DNA from: Membranihabitans marinus
GTDB lineage: Bacteria > Bacteroidota > Bacteroidia > Chitinophagales > Saprospiraceae
NCBI RefSeq assembly: GCF_019802045.1
Contig: NZ_JAHVHU010000014.1
Coordinates: 105,735 to 169,734 of the forward strand
Direction of reading: 5' to 3'
Length of the DNA: 64,000 nucleotides
Positions 52,492 through 62,000 of this stretch are shown one piece after another (the stretch's first letter is position 1; every line of letters begins with the position of its first letter). Under the pieces are notes generated by a model. It did not search any database. It was not told the origin of the DNA and was given only the letters and a program-made list of their open reading frames with translations. Position numbers and translations under genes: made by a program.

Positions 52492-54597
52492 ATGGCCTTA
52501 ATAGGTACAATTCGAAAAAATAGTTGGTTGCTTTTTGTCATGATTGGGGTGGCTTTGGCTGCATTTTTGGTCATGGATATGGTCGGGCAGAGCAGTCAAA
52601 TGAGCATGGGCAATATGTCCATTGGTGAAGTGAATGGTCAGGAAGTGGATTATCGTGAATTTATGGCGCACGAAGAAGCGGTGTATGCAGGTGGTGGGTC
52701 TGATATGTATTCACGACGAAATTTTTTGTGGAATTATTATCTGAATAAATCGCTTTTTGATGCAGAAGCTGAAGCCAATGGTATTTCCGTAGGTAAAGAA
52801 GAGTTGCTGGCGCTTGAATTCGGGAGTAATCTTAGCCCGGTAATTCAACAGCGATTTGTTAATCCTCAAACCGGTGCAGTAGACTATCAGCAGCTTAACA
52901 ATATTCGTCAGCAAATTCAAAGTGGTACCATGCCGCCTGAAACAAGACAGTTCTGGTCCTGGCAGGAAAAAGAAATCATTACGGATCGCAAACAGGCTAA
53001 GGTTCAAAACCTCGTCGCTAAAGCGTTCTATACCCCTTCCTGGATGGTAAACCGGCTGATGTCAGATCAAAATACCACGGCTAATATTGCCTTTGTCAAG
53101 ATCCCTTTCAATAAAGCAGAGTCCGCAGATATACAGGTCTCCGATCAACAGATCAAGGACTATATGAAAAACCACAAGGCCGAGTTTTACCAGGAAGAAG
53201 AAACAAAGACACTGGAATACATGGTTATCGATGTGGAACCTACCTCCAAAGACTCGGCGAATGTAGAAAAACGTGTTCAGGAGCTCAAAAAAGAATTTGC
53301 TGCGACGCCGAACGATACGACTTTTATCCAGAGCCATGAAGGGTCTTTTCAGACGGCCTATCAATTCAGAGAAAGTGTCCCAGCTGTCATTGCAGACTCG
53401 GTCTTTTCAAAGCCCGTCGGTTCGATAGTGGGCCCTTACCCGGAGAATGGAAGACTTTCAGTATCAAAAATTATTAACCGGAAGGTTATTCCGGATTCGG
53501 TGAAAGCCAGACATATATTGTTGACTGCGCAAAATCAGCAACAAATGATCGAAGGGTTCCAAAAGGCAGACAGCCTGAAATCAATTATTGAATCCGGTGA
53601 GATTTCTTTTGACTCCCTGGCTCGTGCTCATAGTCAAGGCCCCTCTGCACCTCAGGGAGGTCAATTGGGCTATGCTGCGCAGGGACAAATGGTGAAGCCG
53701 TTTAATGACTTGATCTTTTATGAAGCGGAAGAAGGCGAACTTTATACCATCGCCACCCAGTTTGGTGTTCATCTCGTGGAAGTGGAAGATCGAAAATACA
53801 TCAATAATAAAGAAGGTGTTCAGCTGGCGACCATTAGTGAGAATTATGTACCCAGCCAAGAGACCCAGGACTCATTGTACAATCTCGCTCAAAGCTTCCT
53901 ATCATCAGCACGGACCTTGGAAGATCTGGCTCAGGAAATATCAGATAAACCGGAGTTTCGGTTGCAAAAAGCAGAACCAGTTACTGAAAATGCTTTTATG
54001 TTCGCCAACTTTGGTGGCGGGAGTGTGAGTAGAGACATTATTCGGTGGGCATTTGAAAACAATACTTCCGACGGCGATTTATCTTCTGTCGTATACATTT
54101 ACCAAAATCCACAATTGTTTTACAACGATCGGTATGTAATCGTTGGATTGGATCAGACCCACCCAAAAGGGTATCCGGATGTGGAAACCGTCCGACTGAA
54201 TGTAGAGCAAGTTGTCATGGATCAGCTTAAAGGGCAGCAGATAGCTGAAAGTATCAATCAGAGTGATCTGAAGTCAATAGCGAATGAATACGGTGTGCAA
54301 GTAGACACGGCTTTTGGCGTTTCGTTTTTCAATGATGTGGTCGAAGGAGTTGGTGAAGAACCAGCTTTGGTAGCTGCCGTGAAAAACACACAGAATGACA
54401 ATCTGACGCCGGCTGTCGTGGGAAATACCGGTGTTTTCGTTGCACGCCCTTTTAGCCGGCAGGAAGTCAGTACGGCAGATTATACTTCTGTTCGACAGAA
54501 TTCTGTCAGTCAAATGGCTCAGCAAGTAACCGGCGCACTGATATCATCCCTGAAAAAAAATGCAGAGATTACCGATAATCGGTCCGAATTCTATTAA
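52492..54597 (+). CDS. PpiD/SurA-like membrane-anchored peptidylprolyl isomerase
   Basis: 701 residues. An N-terminal membrane anchor (SWLLFVMIGVALAAFLVMDM, about 10-30), a SurA_N-type chaperone region (about 40-270), and a parvulin rotamase domain (about 335-430: VKARHILLTAQN, FDSLARAHSQGPSAPQGGQL, GYAAQGQMVKPFNDLIF). A second partly degenerate chaperone region follows. This is the PpiD arrangement of a periplasmic foldase tethered to the inner membrane that helps outer-membrane proteins mature. An intrinsic terminator follows, then porQ. Confidence 0.92.
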   Translation: MALIGTIRKNSWLLFVMIGVALAAFLVMDMVGQSSQMSMGNMSIGEVNGQEVDYREFMAHEEAVYAGGGSDMYSRRNFLWNYYLNKSLFDAEAEANGISVGKEELLALEFGSNLSPVIQQRFVNPQTGAVDYQQLNNIRQQIQSGTMPPETRQFWSWQEKEIITDRKQAKVQNLVAKAFYTPSWMVNRLMSDQNTTANIAFVKIPFNKAESADIQVSDQQIKDYMKNHKAEFYQEEETKTLEYMVIDVEPTSKDSANVEKRVQELKKEFAATPNDTTFIQSHEGSFQTAYQFRESVPAVIADSVFSKPVGSIVGPYPENGRLSVSKIINRKVIPDSVKARHILLTAQNQQQMIEGFQKADSLKSIIESGEISFDSLARAHSQGPSAPQGGQLGYAAQGQMVKPFNDLIFYEAEEGELYTIATQFGVHLVEVEDRKYINNKEGVQLATISENYVPSQETQDSLYNLAQSFLSSARTLEDLAQEISDKPEFRLQKAEPVTENAFMFANFGGGSVSRDIIRWAFENNTSDGDLSSVVYIYQNPQLFYNDRYVIVGLDQTHPKGYPDVETVRLNVEQVVMDQLKGQQIAESINQSDLKSIANEYGVQVDTAFGVSFFNDVVEGVGEEPALVAAVKNTQNDNLTPAVVGNTGVFVARPFSRQEVSTADYTSVRQNSVSQMAQQVTGALISSLKKNAEITDNRSEFY

Positions 54598-54645
54598 CGA
54601 TCTTTCAGAAAAAGAGATCGCATTTTATATTAAAGACTTAAATTG

Positions 54646-54676
54646 GACTGTTCTTACACCAGGAACAGTCTTTTTT
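54646..54676 (+). terminator. Intrinsic terminator immediately before the porQ start codon
   Basis: GACTGTTC (54646-54653) and GAACAGTC (54663-54670) form a perfect 8-bp stem with a nine-base loop, followed by six T ending at 54676. The chosen porQ ATG is at 54677. It would end transcription of the upstream isomerase gene, or act as an attenuator for porQ. Confidence 0.75.
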
Positions 54677-55741
54677 ATGTGGTATAGAATGATTGGGTTG
54701 ATCGGATTTTTTGGGTTGTTGTCGTGGAACATTGTTTCTGCGCAGCACAACCCGTTTGATGGTTTTACCGCTTTGAGATCTGGAGCAGGTGCACGCAGCA
54801 TCGGGTTGAGTGAAAGCAACGGAGCCGAAGTCAACAGAGATTTCTCAGTTTGGACTGTAAATCCGGCTGGGATTGCTCCAGGCTCTTGGTCCAATGTGGC
54901 GCTTCATTCCTCTTTTTTTGTAGATGGTATTCGATCCGTTGCCCTGACTGGTTTAGTTTCCCGGGATTCTGTATGGCCGATAGCTGTTGGTCTTACACGA
55001 ACTTCTTTTGGTGAGAATATCAGGTATGATGTGGAAGGGAACCGGATCGGGACATTCCAGGCCGCTGTGACAGAACTCGGGATTGGTACCCGGCGTCGGC
55101 TCGGTGATCGATTTTTCCTGGGTGCATCGATGTACTATGATTGGCGAACCATTGACTTTTATAATTCCCACGTACTTCAATTTCATATGGGGGCCGTATT
55201 TCAAGCTGATCAAAGGAGCAGTTATGGAATTACCCTGAAGAATCTTGGGTATGAATTGATTCCATTTGACATAGAACGACATGGATTGCCACTTGATTTA
55301 TCGGTTTATTGGCGCAAAGAACTTAACTACCTCCCGTTTACCCTGCATCTCCAAATGCAAAAACTGAACTTGTGGAATAAGCTCACCTATCAGAACCCGT
55401 TTCAAAACACCAATCAAAACATTAGTGAACCGGATGTGGAACCCTCCCGAATGAATGAATTTGTCTCGGAAGTTTTGCGTCACATGGTGGTGGGCGGAGA
55501 ATTTGCGTTTGGCGCACCAGAAAAAGTATGGTTGCGGTTTTCGTATGATCACTGGAGAAACCTTCAACTTGGCATTCCTGGTATTCGGTCACTTGAAGGT
55601 GTAGCACTGGGATTTGGGGTTAAGATTAAGTTATTCAGAATTGATTATACCTGGCAAAAGCTGTATTTTGACAGCGGCAGTCATCAGGTTTCCCTTGCCT
55701 TTCGGTTGTTTGAAAAAGATCGGAGACAAAGGGGATTCTGA
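54677..55741 (+). CDS. porQ: Type IX secretion system protein PorQ
   Basis: 354 residues from the ATG at 54677 (signal peptide MIGLIGFFGLLSWNIVSAQ after a short n-region). An earlier ATG at 54560 would overlap the upstream gene and pass through a terminator hairpin. The barrel protein shows the PorV/PorQ pattern: FDGFTALRSGAGARSIGLSE, FSVWTVNPAGIAPGSW, YGITLKNLGYELIPF, LRHMVVGGEFAFGAPEKVWL, RFSYDHWR, and a C-terminal FGVKIKLFRIDYTWQKLYF. In the T9SS, PorQ works with PorZ and PorU at the cell surface. PorZ is encoded at 25-27 kb. Confidence 0.85.
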   Translation: MWYRMIGLIGFFGLLSWNIVSAQHNPFDGFTALRSGAGARSIGLSESNGAEVNRDFSVWTVNPAGIAPGSWSNVALHSSFFVDGIRSVALTGLVSRDSVWPIAVGLTRTSFGENIRYDVEGNRIGTFQAAVTELGIGTRRRLGDRFFLGASMYYDWRTIDFYNSHVLQFHMGAVFQADQRSSYGITLKNLGYELIPFDIERHGLPLDLSVYWRKELNYLPFTLHLQMQKLNLWNKLTYQNPFQNTNQNISEPDVEPSRMNEFVSEVLRHMVVGGEFAFGAPEKVWLRFSYDHWRNLQLGIPGIRSLEGVALGFGVKIKLFRIDYTWQKLYFDSGSHQVSLAFRLFEKDRRQRGF

Positions 55742-55827
55742 ATTACCTTGACTGTTATCAACCAGAATATAATTAAAATCCCTTGATGCAAGGGTGTGGC
55801 CTCGGTTATGGTTAAACTTTTTGGGGG

Positions 55828-55835
55828 TAGATTTG
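55828..55835 (+). promoter_or_regulatory. Candidate -7 element for the M13 peptidase gene
   Basis: TAGATTTG matches TAnnTTTG and lies 38 bases before the ATG at 55874. The upstream -33 region (GGTTATGG) is a poor match. Confidence 0.5.
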
Positions 55836-55873
55836 TCGTACAATCGAACCAACATTGATCAAATTTATTGATT

Positions 55874-57919
55874 ATGAATTTTATACTTAAAACTCTTTTT
55901 ATATGCCTGGTGATTACGGGGTGTATGACCGCACCTGAAAGGGAAGCTTCAGACCATCATGGTGTGAATACTGCACTGATGGACACAACCGTCTCACCCC
56001 GGACTGATTTTTATCGATTTGTGAATGGACGCTGGTTGGATTCTGTGGACATTCCCGCTGACCGCGGCCGGTGGGGGAGTTTTGATGAACTGCGGATCGC
56101 GACGAGTAAGAATACCTTAGCTGTTCTGGAATCTGCTGTAATGAATGGTGAACCGGACGCCGACACAGACCAAGGGAAAGCTGCTCTGTTCTATGGAGTA
56201 GCCATGGATACGGCCGCGCTGGATGCGATGAAGCTGGATCCGATCCTGCCCCTGTTGACGGAGATCAAGTCGATTAAAACACTGGAAAATGTTTCCAGCT
56301 TTTTAAGTACGCATTTTAAGATAAATGGGAGCCCTTACTTTAATTTGGCGGTGCGCTCAGGGTTTGATGTATCGGATACCAATAGTCTTTTTGTTTTTCC
56401 CGGTGCGCTTGGTTTACCCGAGCGAGATTATTATCTGAATTCAGATTCTGTGACCCGTAATATTCAAAAAGAATATAGGTCTTTATTGGAGCAGGTCTTT
56501 GATCGGTTAGAAGTTTCACCGGACGCTGAATCAGTCGCGAAGGAGGTATTTCAATTGGAAAAATCGATGGCTGAGATTCAGTTGACCAAAGTGCAGCGAC
56601 GAAATACCGAGCTATTAAACAATCCGATGTCTGTCCATTCGGTCGATGATCAAATGAATTTCATCAAGTTGGATCAATTTTTAGAAGCCCAAGACATCGA
56701 TCAGGTAGATACGCTTATCGTGACCCAGCCCGATTATATGACCGGTTTGGATAAAGTCCTCAATGCTGCCGATATCACAACGCATAAAGCTTATTTGGCT
56801 TGGACAGTTTACCGGACCTATGGGAACTATTTGGATACGAATACCGAAGATTTATTGTTTTCGTTCTACGGGAAAGTGTTGGAAGGGACCGATGTCAAAA
56901 AACCGCGTTGGGAGCGCGTCCTGAACACCGCCAATAGTGCCATCGGTGAAGCTATCGGACAGCTTTATGTGGATGAATACTTTCCCCCGGAGGCCAAAGC
57001 TGAGGCCCTCCGCCTCGTTGATAATGTAAAAAAAGCTTTTGGACAACGGATCCGAAATCTGAATTGGATGACCGATACTACGAAGCAGAAAGCACTGGAA
57101 AAACTAGCGACTTTTACGGTGAAAATTGGTTATCCCGATCAATGGAAGGATTATTCTGAACTGAGTCTGGTTTCCATCGATGCGGGTGGTTCCTATGCTG
57201 ATAATATGCAACGCATCATCGCATGGAATTGGGAAGAAGACGTTCGTAAAATCGGGCAGGAAGTGGATAAATCCGAGTGGTTTATGGCGCCACAGGTGGT
57301 GAATGCCTATTACAACCCAAGTTATAATGAGATTGTATTCCCCGCAGCCATTTTGCAGCCTCCGTTTTTTGATTTTGAAGCCGATCCCGCTGTCAATTAC
57401 GGGGGAATAGGAGCAGTGATCGGGCATGAGATATCACATGGATTTGATGATCAGGGTTCTCGGTTTGATGCAGAAGGGAATCTTAAAAATTGGTGGACGT
57501 CCCGAGATAAAGAAGCTTTTGATGCTTTGACGGGAAAGCTGGCAGCCCAATACGATGAGTACAAGCCGTTTGATGATCTGGCGGTGAACGGCCAATTTAC
57601 GCTCGGGGAGAACATCGGTGACCTGGGTGGCGTGAATGTGGCGTATGAAGCGCTAATGATGGCACTAGAGAATAAGGACGTGGGACGTATAGATGGGTTC
57701 ACGCAACCGCAGCGATTTTTTATAAACTGGGCCACCATATGGCGAACCAAGTATCGGGAGGAGGCCCTTCGTAAACAAATCAAAACAGACCCGCATTCTC
57801 CGGGGATGTATCGTGCCGTAGGCCCCATCGCGAATATGGACGAGTTTTATGAAGCTTTTAATATTCAGGAAGGTGATAAACTGTACATACCTGCTGAGCG
57901 TCGGATTAAGATATGGTAG
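55874..57919 (+). CDS. M13 family (neprilysin-like) zinc metallopeptidase lipoprotein
   Basis: 681 residues from the ATG at 55874. Lipobox VITGC. The long helical M13 N-terminal domain starts SPRTDFYRFVNGRWLDSVDI. The zinc site is HEISH in IGHEISHGFDDQGSRFD (about 518-522), with the third ligand Glu in GENIGDLGGVNVAYEAL (about 579). NAYYNPSYNEIVFPAAILQP is the conserved substrate-binding stretch. It cleaves oligopeptides, probably in the periplasm or on the surface. The length matches the family. Confidence 0.95.
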   Translation: MNFILKTLFICLVITGCMTAPEREASDHHGVNTALMDTTVSPRTDFYRFVNGRWLDSVDIPADRGRWGSFDELRIATSKNTLAVLESAVMNGEPDADTDQGKAALFYGVAMDTAALDAMKLDPILPLLTEIKSIKTLENVSSFLSTHFKINGSPYFNLAVRSGFDVSDTNSLFVFPGALGLPERDYYLNSDSVTRNIQKEYRSLLEQVFDRLEVSPDAESVAKEVFQLEKSMAEIQLTKVQRRNTELLNNPMSVHSVDDQMNFIKLDQFLEAQDIDQVDTLIVTQPDYMTGLDKVLNAADITTHKAYLAWTVYRTYGNYLDTNTEDLLFSFYGKVLEGTDVKKPRWERVLNTANSAIGEAIGQLYVDEYFPPEAKAEALRLVDNVKKAFGQRIRNLNWMTDTTKQKALEKLATFTVKIGYPDQWKDYSELSLVSIDAGGSYADNMQRIIAWNWEEDVRKIGQEVDKSEWFMAPQVVNAYYNPSYNEIVFPAAILQPPFFDFEADPAVNYGGIGAVIGHEISHGFDDQGSRFDAEGNLKNWWTSRDKEAFDALTGKLAAQYDEYKPFDDLAVNGQFTLGENIGDLGGVNVAYEALMMALENKDVGRIDGFTQPQRFFINWATIWRTKYREEALRKQIKTDPHSPGMYRAVGPIANMDEFYEAFNIQEGDKLYIPAERRIKIW

Positions 57920-58001
57920 ATCTTTTGAGTACTCGGTCCCGGCGCGGGAAATATTTTGATCTTAATTTAAAATGATGGGAGGACCGGAAGTGAAAGGGGC
58001 G

Positions 58002-58379
58002 TTAGCCCGCAATTCATGGCTTTTGATTTACCTACCTGGCGTTGATTATTGTTTTAATGGCAGTTAGACAGGTGCAGATATGAGTTAATATAATCTCGGC
58101 TCGTCCGAGACCAGAGGTAGCCAATCTACCTCTGATGAAGGAACCGAAACATCCCTGTTTCGGGCGGATACGCATTCATTGCACTTAAAAATCTATAATC
58201 TTATAGCTGCCGGAATAGTATTCTATTTCAAGGAGTTAATGACGCAGCAGATGTATGAATCAAAAGTCAAACGTCACCCAAATTTGAGCTATGTAATATG
58301 CCCAATTTTGGGAATTAAGCAACTGATTTACTGGAAATTATGCATCATAATAGTTTGACGTGGTGAATATAGCGGGTTA
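58002..58379 (+). repeat. Full hairpin array of the dispersed family (copy A)
   Basis: 58002-58237 is almost identical to the minus-strand copy at 33338-33101. Stems in order: CTCGG/CCGAG (58095-58109), CAGAGGTAG/CTACCTCTG (58112-58134), the linker ATGAAGGAACC, CGAAACA/TGTTTCG (58145-58162), CTATAA/TTATAG (about 58192-58205), and GAATA/TATTC (58213-58223). After an 18-base junction the tail 58256-58379 matches the other copies, with slightly decayed stems and ending TGGTGAATATAGCGGGTTA. The frame that is open for 65 codons in copy B stops here after two codons, so the element is non-coding. Adjacent 57920-58001 has only a small TCCCG/CGGGA hairpin. Confidence 0.8.
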
Positions 58380-59009
58380 GACTACTTGCCGGATGCATCC
58401 AGTTTTTAAAGGTGTTTCCTTCACTTTTTTTGAAACTGCGCTTCATTTTAATTGTTCGGGATAAGTGTATCGCTGGCGAGATTATAAGTTTAATTTGTAA
58501 ATGCTTGCTCAGATTTGGATGGCATTATATGTAGTCTGTTTTTGTGTTAATTTGTGTTGATGTTGGATAATTTATAGCGTGCTAAACATGGCGGTCGATG
58601 CAAATTATTGTTTAATTTCATTTGTATTAGAAAATTATAGTAGGTGTTATCAACAGATAATTAGCAAGGTGTGTTTTTTTGCCAAAATAATTTAAAGTTT
58701 ACACCTTGTTAATAAATAATAAATATTAAATTTACTTCGAAATAAGGAGTTCTTGTATCTGGGAGTAAACCATTGTGGTGCCCAAATGAGAACTCGAATA
58801 CGTGACCAACGAAATTAAATATTTATTGTAGTGAGCTTTACTATATCTACGCTTATGTGTTGATCTTATGGAATCAGGTGGGAGTGTGAAAAATGGATTG
58901 TGCTGGAAATAGTGCCATTTTTAAAATCTTCGTACCACTTGCTTTTATGGATTAAATCTTCTGTTTGGTAGATCATTAGGAAAGCTCTGAAACCTAAAGA
59001 CCTGTCCAA
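58380..59009. other. Intergenic upstream of the giant surface protein, no gene recognised
   Basis: About 630 AT-rich bases with no convincing frame on either strand, no tRNA-like fold and no shared repeat. It probably contains the promoter and leader of the downstream gene, but no consensus -33/-7 pair is clear. Confidence 0.4.
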
Positions 59010-62000
59010 ATGAACAACCGAATCTCTATTCTGGCCTGCCTGATGTTCCTTTTCGGAATCCATGCGACGACCCTGACTGCTCAGGGTGAGCCTTTCATCA
59101 TTACCGTGAAAACGGATAATCCGGGTACTTCCAATCCTTCGTCGTTTACCATTCCCACCAATAACTCCTATACATATTTGTACGAGGTGGACTGGGACAA
59201 TGACGGAGTCTATGATGATCAGTTTGTTACGGGAGATATCACGCACGATTACGGTACACCGGGGGTCTACACGATCCGGATTAGAGGACTGTTTCCGGCC
59301 ATTTACTTTAACGATGATGGGGACGAGGAAAAATTGCTGACCGTAGAACAATGGGGGGATATCCAATGGGAAAGCTTTCAAAACGCCTTCGACGGTGCCG
59401 AAAATCTGACCACCGTAGGCACGGATGCACCCGACTTGTCCAATGTAACAGACGTGAGCCGAATGTTTGATGATGCGTATATGTTTTGCGGCGAAATAGG
59501 CCATTGGGATATGTCCAATATAACCAATATGAGAGGTATGTTTGATGGAGCGCGAGTATTTAATTCAGATATCAGCAACTGGGATGTTTCCAATGTCACC
59601 GAAATGGATGATGTATTTGAAGATGCCTTTCTTTTTAATCAGGATATTGGAAACTGGGATGTCTCCAGTGCCGTTGATATGAAGTGCATGTTTGAAGATG
59701 CACGCTCGTTCAATCAGGACATTGGAGGATGGGATGTGTCCAATGTGACCGATATGGGCGATATGTTTAAGGACGCTTATGTGTTCAATCAGGATATCGG
59801 TGGATGGGATGTTTCCAATGTCACCGACATGGATGAAATGTTTGAGAATGCCTACGAATTTAATCAAAACCTGGGCAATTGGGATATTTCTGGTCTAAAC
59901 AGTAGCGGCGATATGAATCAAATGTTGGATGATTGCGGCATGTCTATGGGGAATTATCACGCAACCCTGGCTGGATGGGCTGCTTTGCCCAATACGCCGT
60001 TGAATATGAGCCTGGGCGCAGATAATTTGATGTATTGCTCTTGGTGGTCAGCACGCGATGAATTAATCAATACCTACGGATGGTCTATCAATGGCGATGT
60101 ATTGGGAAGCTGCTTTCCGGCAGGCTCCAATGAAGATGTCGGGGCTGCTCCGAATTGCTCCAACTTTTCACCGGCCATTAATGAAAAAGGGGAGGCGATG
60201 GTAACGGCCACGGACTTTATTACAAATATTGATGATATAGAATCGAGTCCCACGGTCACCGTGTACAATCAATGGGGCGGTGTCCTTCCCGGATTCCCAT
60301 TCACTTTTACGGCACTCGAAGATGTGCTGGAGTGGGATGTGTGCGCATATCTTGGGAAAACGCTCCAATTTTCCGTGACCAACGGAGCCGGAACCTGCGA
60401 TCTGGGCTATATCAACCTCAATGGAGCGCCCGGTGTCGGGCTGACTTCCGCATTTGGGAATCAAAAGCCTTGGTTGGGTGATGATGCGGCAGATGGTAAA
60501 ATCAATGTATATTGTGGGCAGATTCCCGATCCCTCAGCACATGTACCAACTACCACAACCCCTTGCGGAGGACAGGCGTCTGTGCCTAAAGTTCAACCGG
60601 ACTGGGTCATGACAATTCCATGCGACGAAGTCAATGATACCGCGGAAGTCATCTTCAGAACGTGGGAATCTTATGATAAAGATGGCAACCTCAGTACATT
60701 GACAGACACCATCGTGGTGTTCCGGTTGCCGAAGTTGACGCCTGATGCTTTTATAGCTGCATCAGAAGAAGAATACTACTGTAGCCTGGAAGCGACACCA
60801 AATACCGGCGAATCACTCAAGCGATACATTGCCTGGAAACAACCTGTCGGTCTGCATGATTATGAAAGACCTTATGCGAAGCTTCGGGGCGTGACTTATG
60901 AAATACCTGTAAGTGTGATTGCTTTGGGCTTGTTAAATGCCATTCTCCAGGGTGAGGAGGTATTTTATGAATACCTGAACTGTGTGATTTTACGAAAATC
61001 AAATGGTGAAGAAGTGACTATAGGCGATATTGTCACCGGTGATTATATCGATGATTTGATTGCAAGTATGACCGACGAGCAAAAGACCTATGGATTTCTT
61101 CAGCTGTTGATCGAACAAGAAGAAAATCCATATTTAATGGACACCGAAATGGGCTTGTTTGGTTTTTATCCCTACTTATTGCTACAAGATGGAGATTGGG
61201 TGATGTCCGATGGTGGAAGCTTTGTGCAGGTGACCCAGGAATGGTTCTATAATGGCCATGGCAACAATCCGTTCTGGTTCTCTGGAGGATGGCCTTCCAT
61301 CTATGGCAGTGATGGCTGTATTTCCTATTGCGATGTGGAGTCAGCAAAAGATTTAGATTGCATTAAAGTTCGGGTACCTGCGTTGACCATTGAGGAGGGA
61401 ATTACCTTCCCCGGGGATGGTCAAGACGAGGAGTCGAACAACGGGTGTCAAATTATCTGTCTGCCAACGGGGGTTCACTGTGGAATCACGATCAAACAGG
61501 ATCCATTGACTGGCTGGACGGGCAGTTGCCCGCAAACCAGAGGTGTAGATTCATGGATTACTCAGACGTGTTGGGCAGAGACCCCAAATTGGTGTGCGGA
61601 GGGTGGAATTGGAACAGCACCTATTCCATGCGAGCTTATCAGCGCAGATGATAACCCGGATGATGCGGTCGTTGATTATGAATGCACAGACAAATCAGTA
61701 AAAATTCACCTCAGTCAATGGCAGACATTGATCGATACCATTGGACCCATTTTTGATTTCTGTTATCCGATATTTAACCTAGGTGATATATTTGATGAAA
61801 TAATCAATGGATTTGAAAATGATGATTGTAATCTAATCGGTCCCTGGGATCAGGAAGAGATCATGGAAGCTATTCGAAGCGGTGAACAATATGAAACAGC
61901 TCAAAGATGGGAAGCGTGTAATCCCACGGTGTATCGCGTTGGAACGCATGATTGTTCGGTTGCTGTGTATGTGCCTTCTGTGAAGGTTATTGATAATTGC

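Noticed and set aside
58002..58379. Integron attC-like site (hairpins plus GTTAGAC near both ends)
   Set aside because: No paired R''/R' boxes at correct spacing, no integrase and no cassette array. The many unlike stems do not fit an attC fold.
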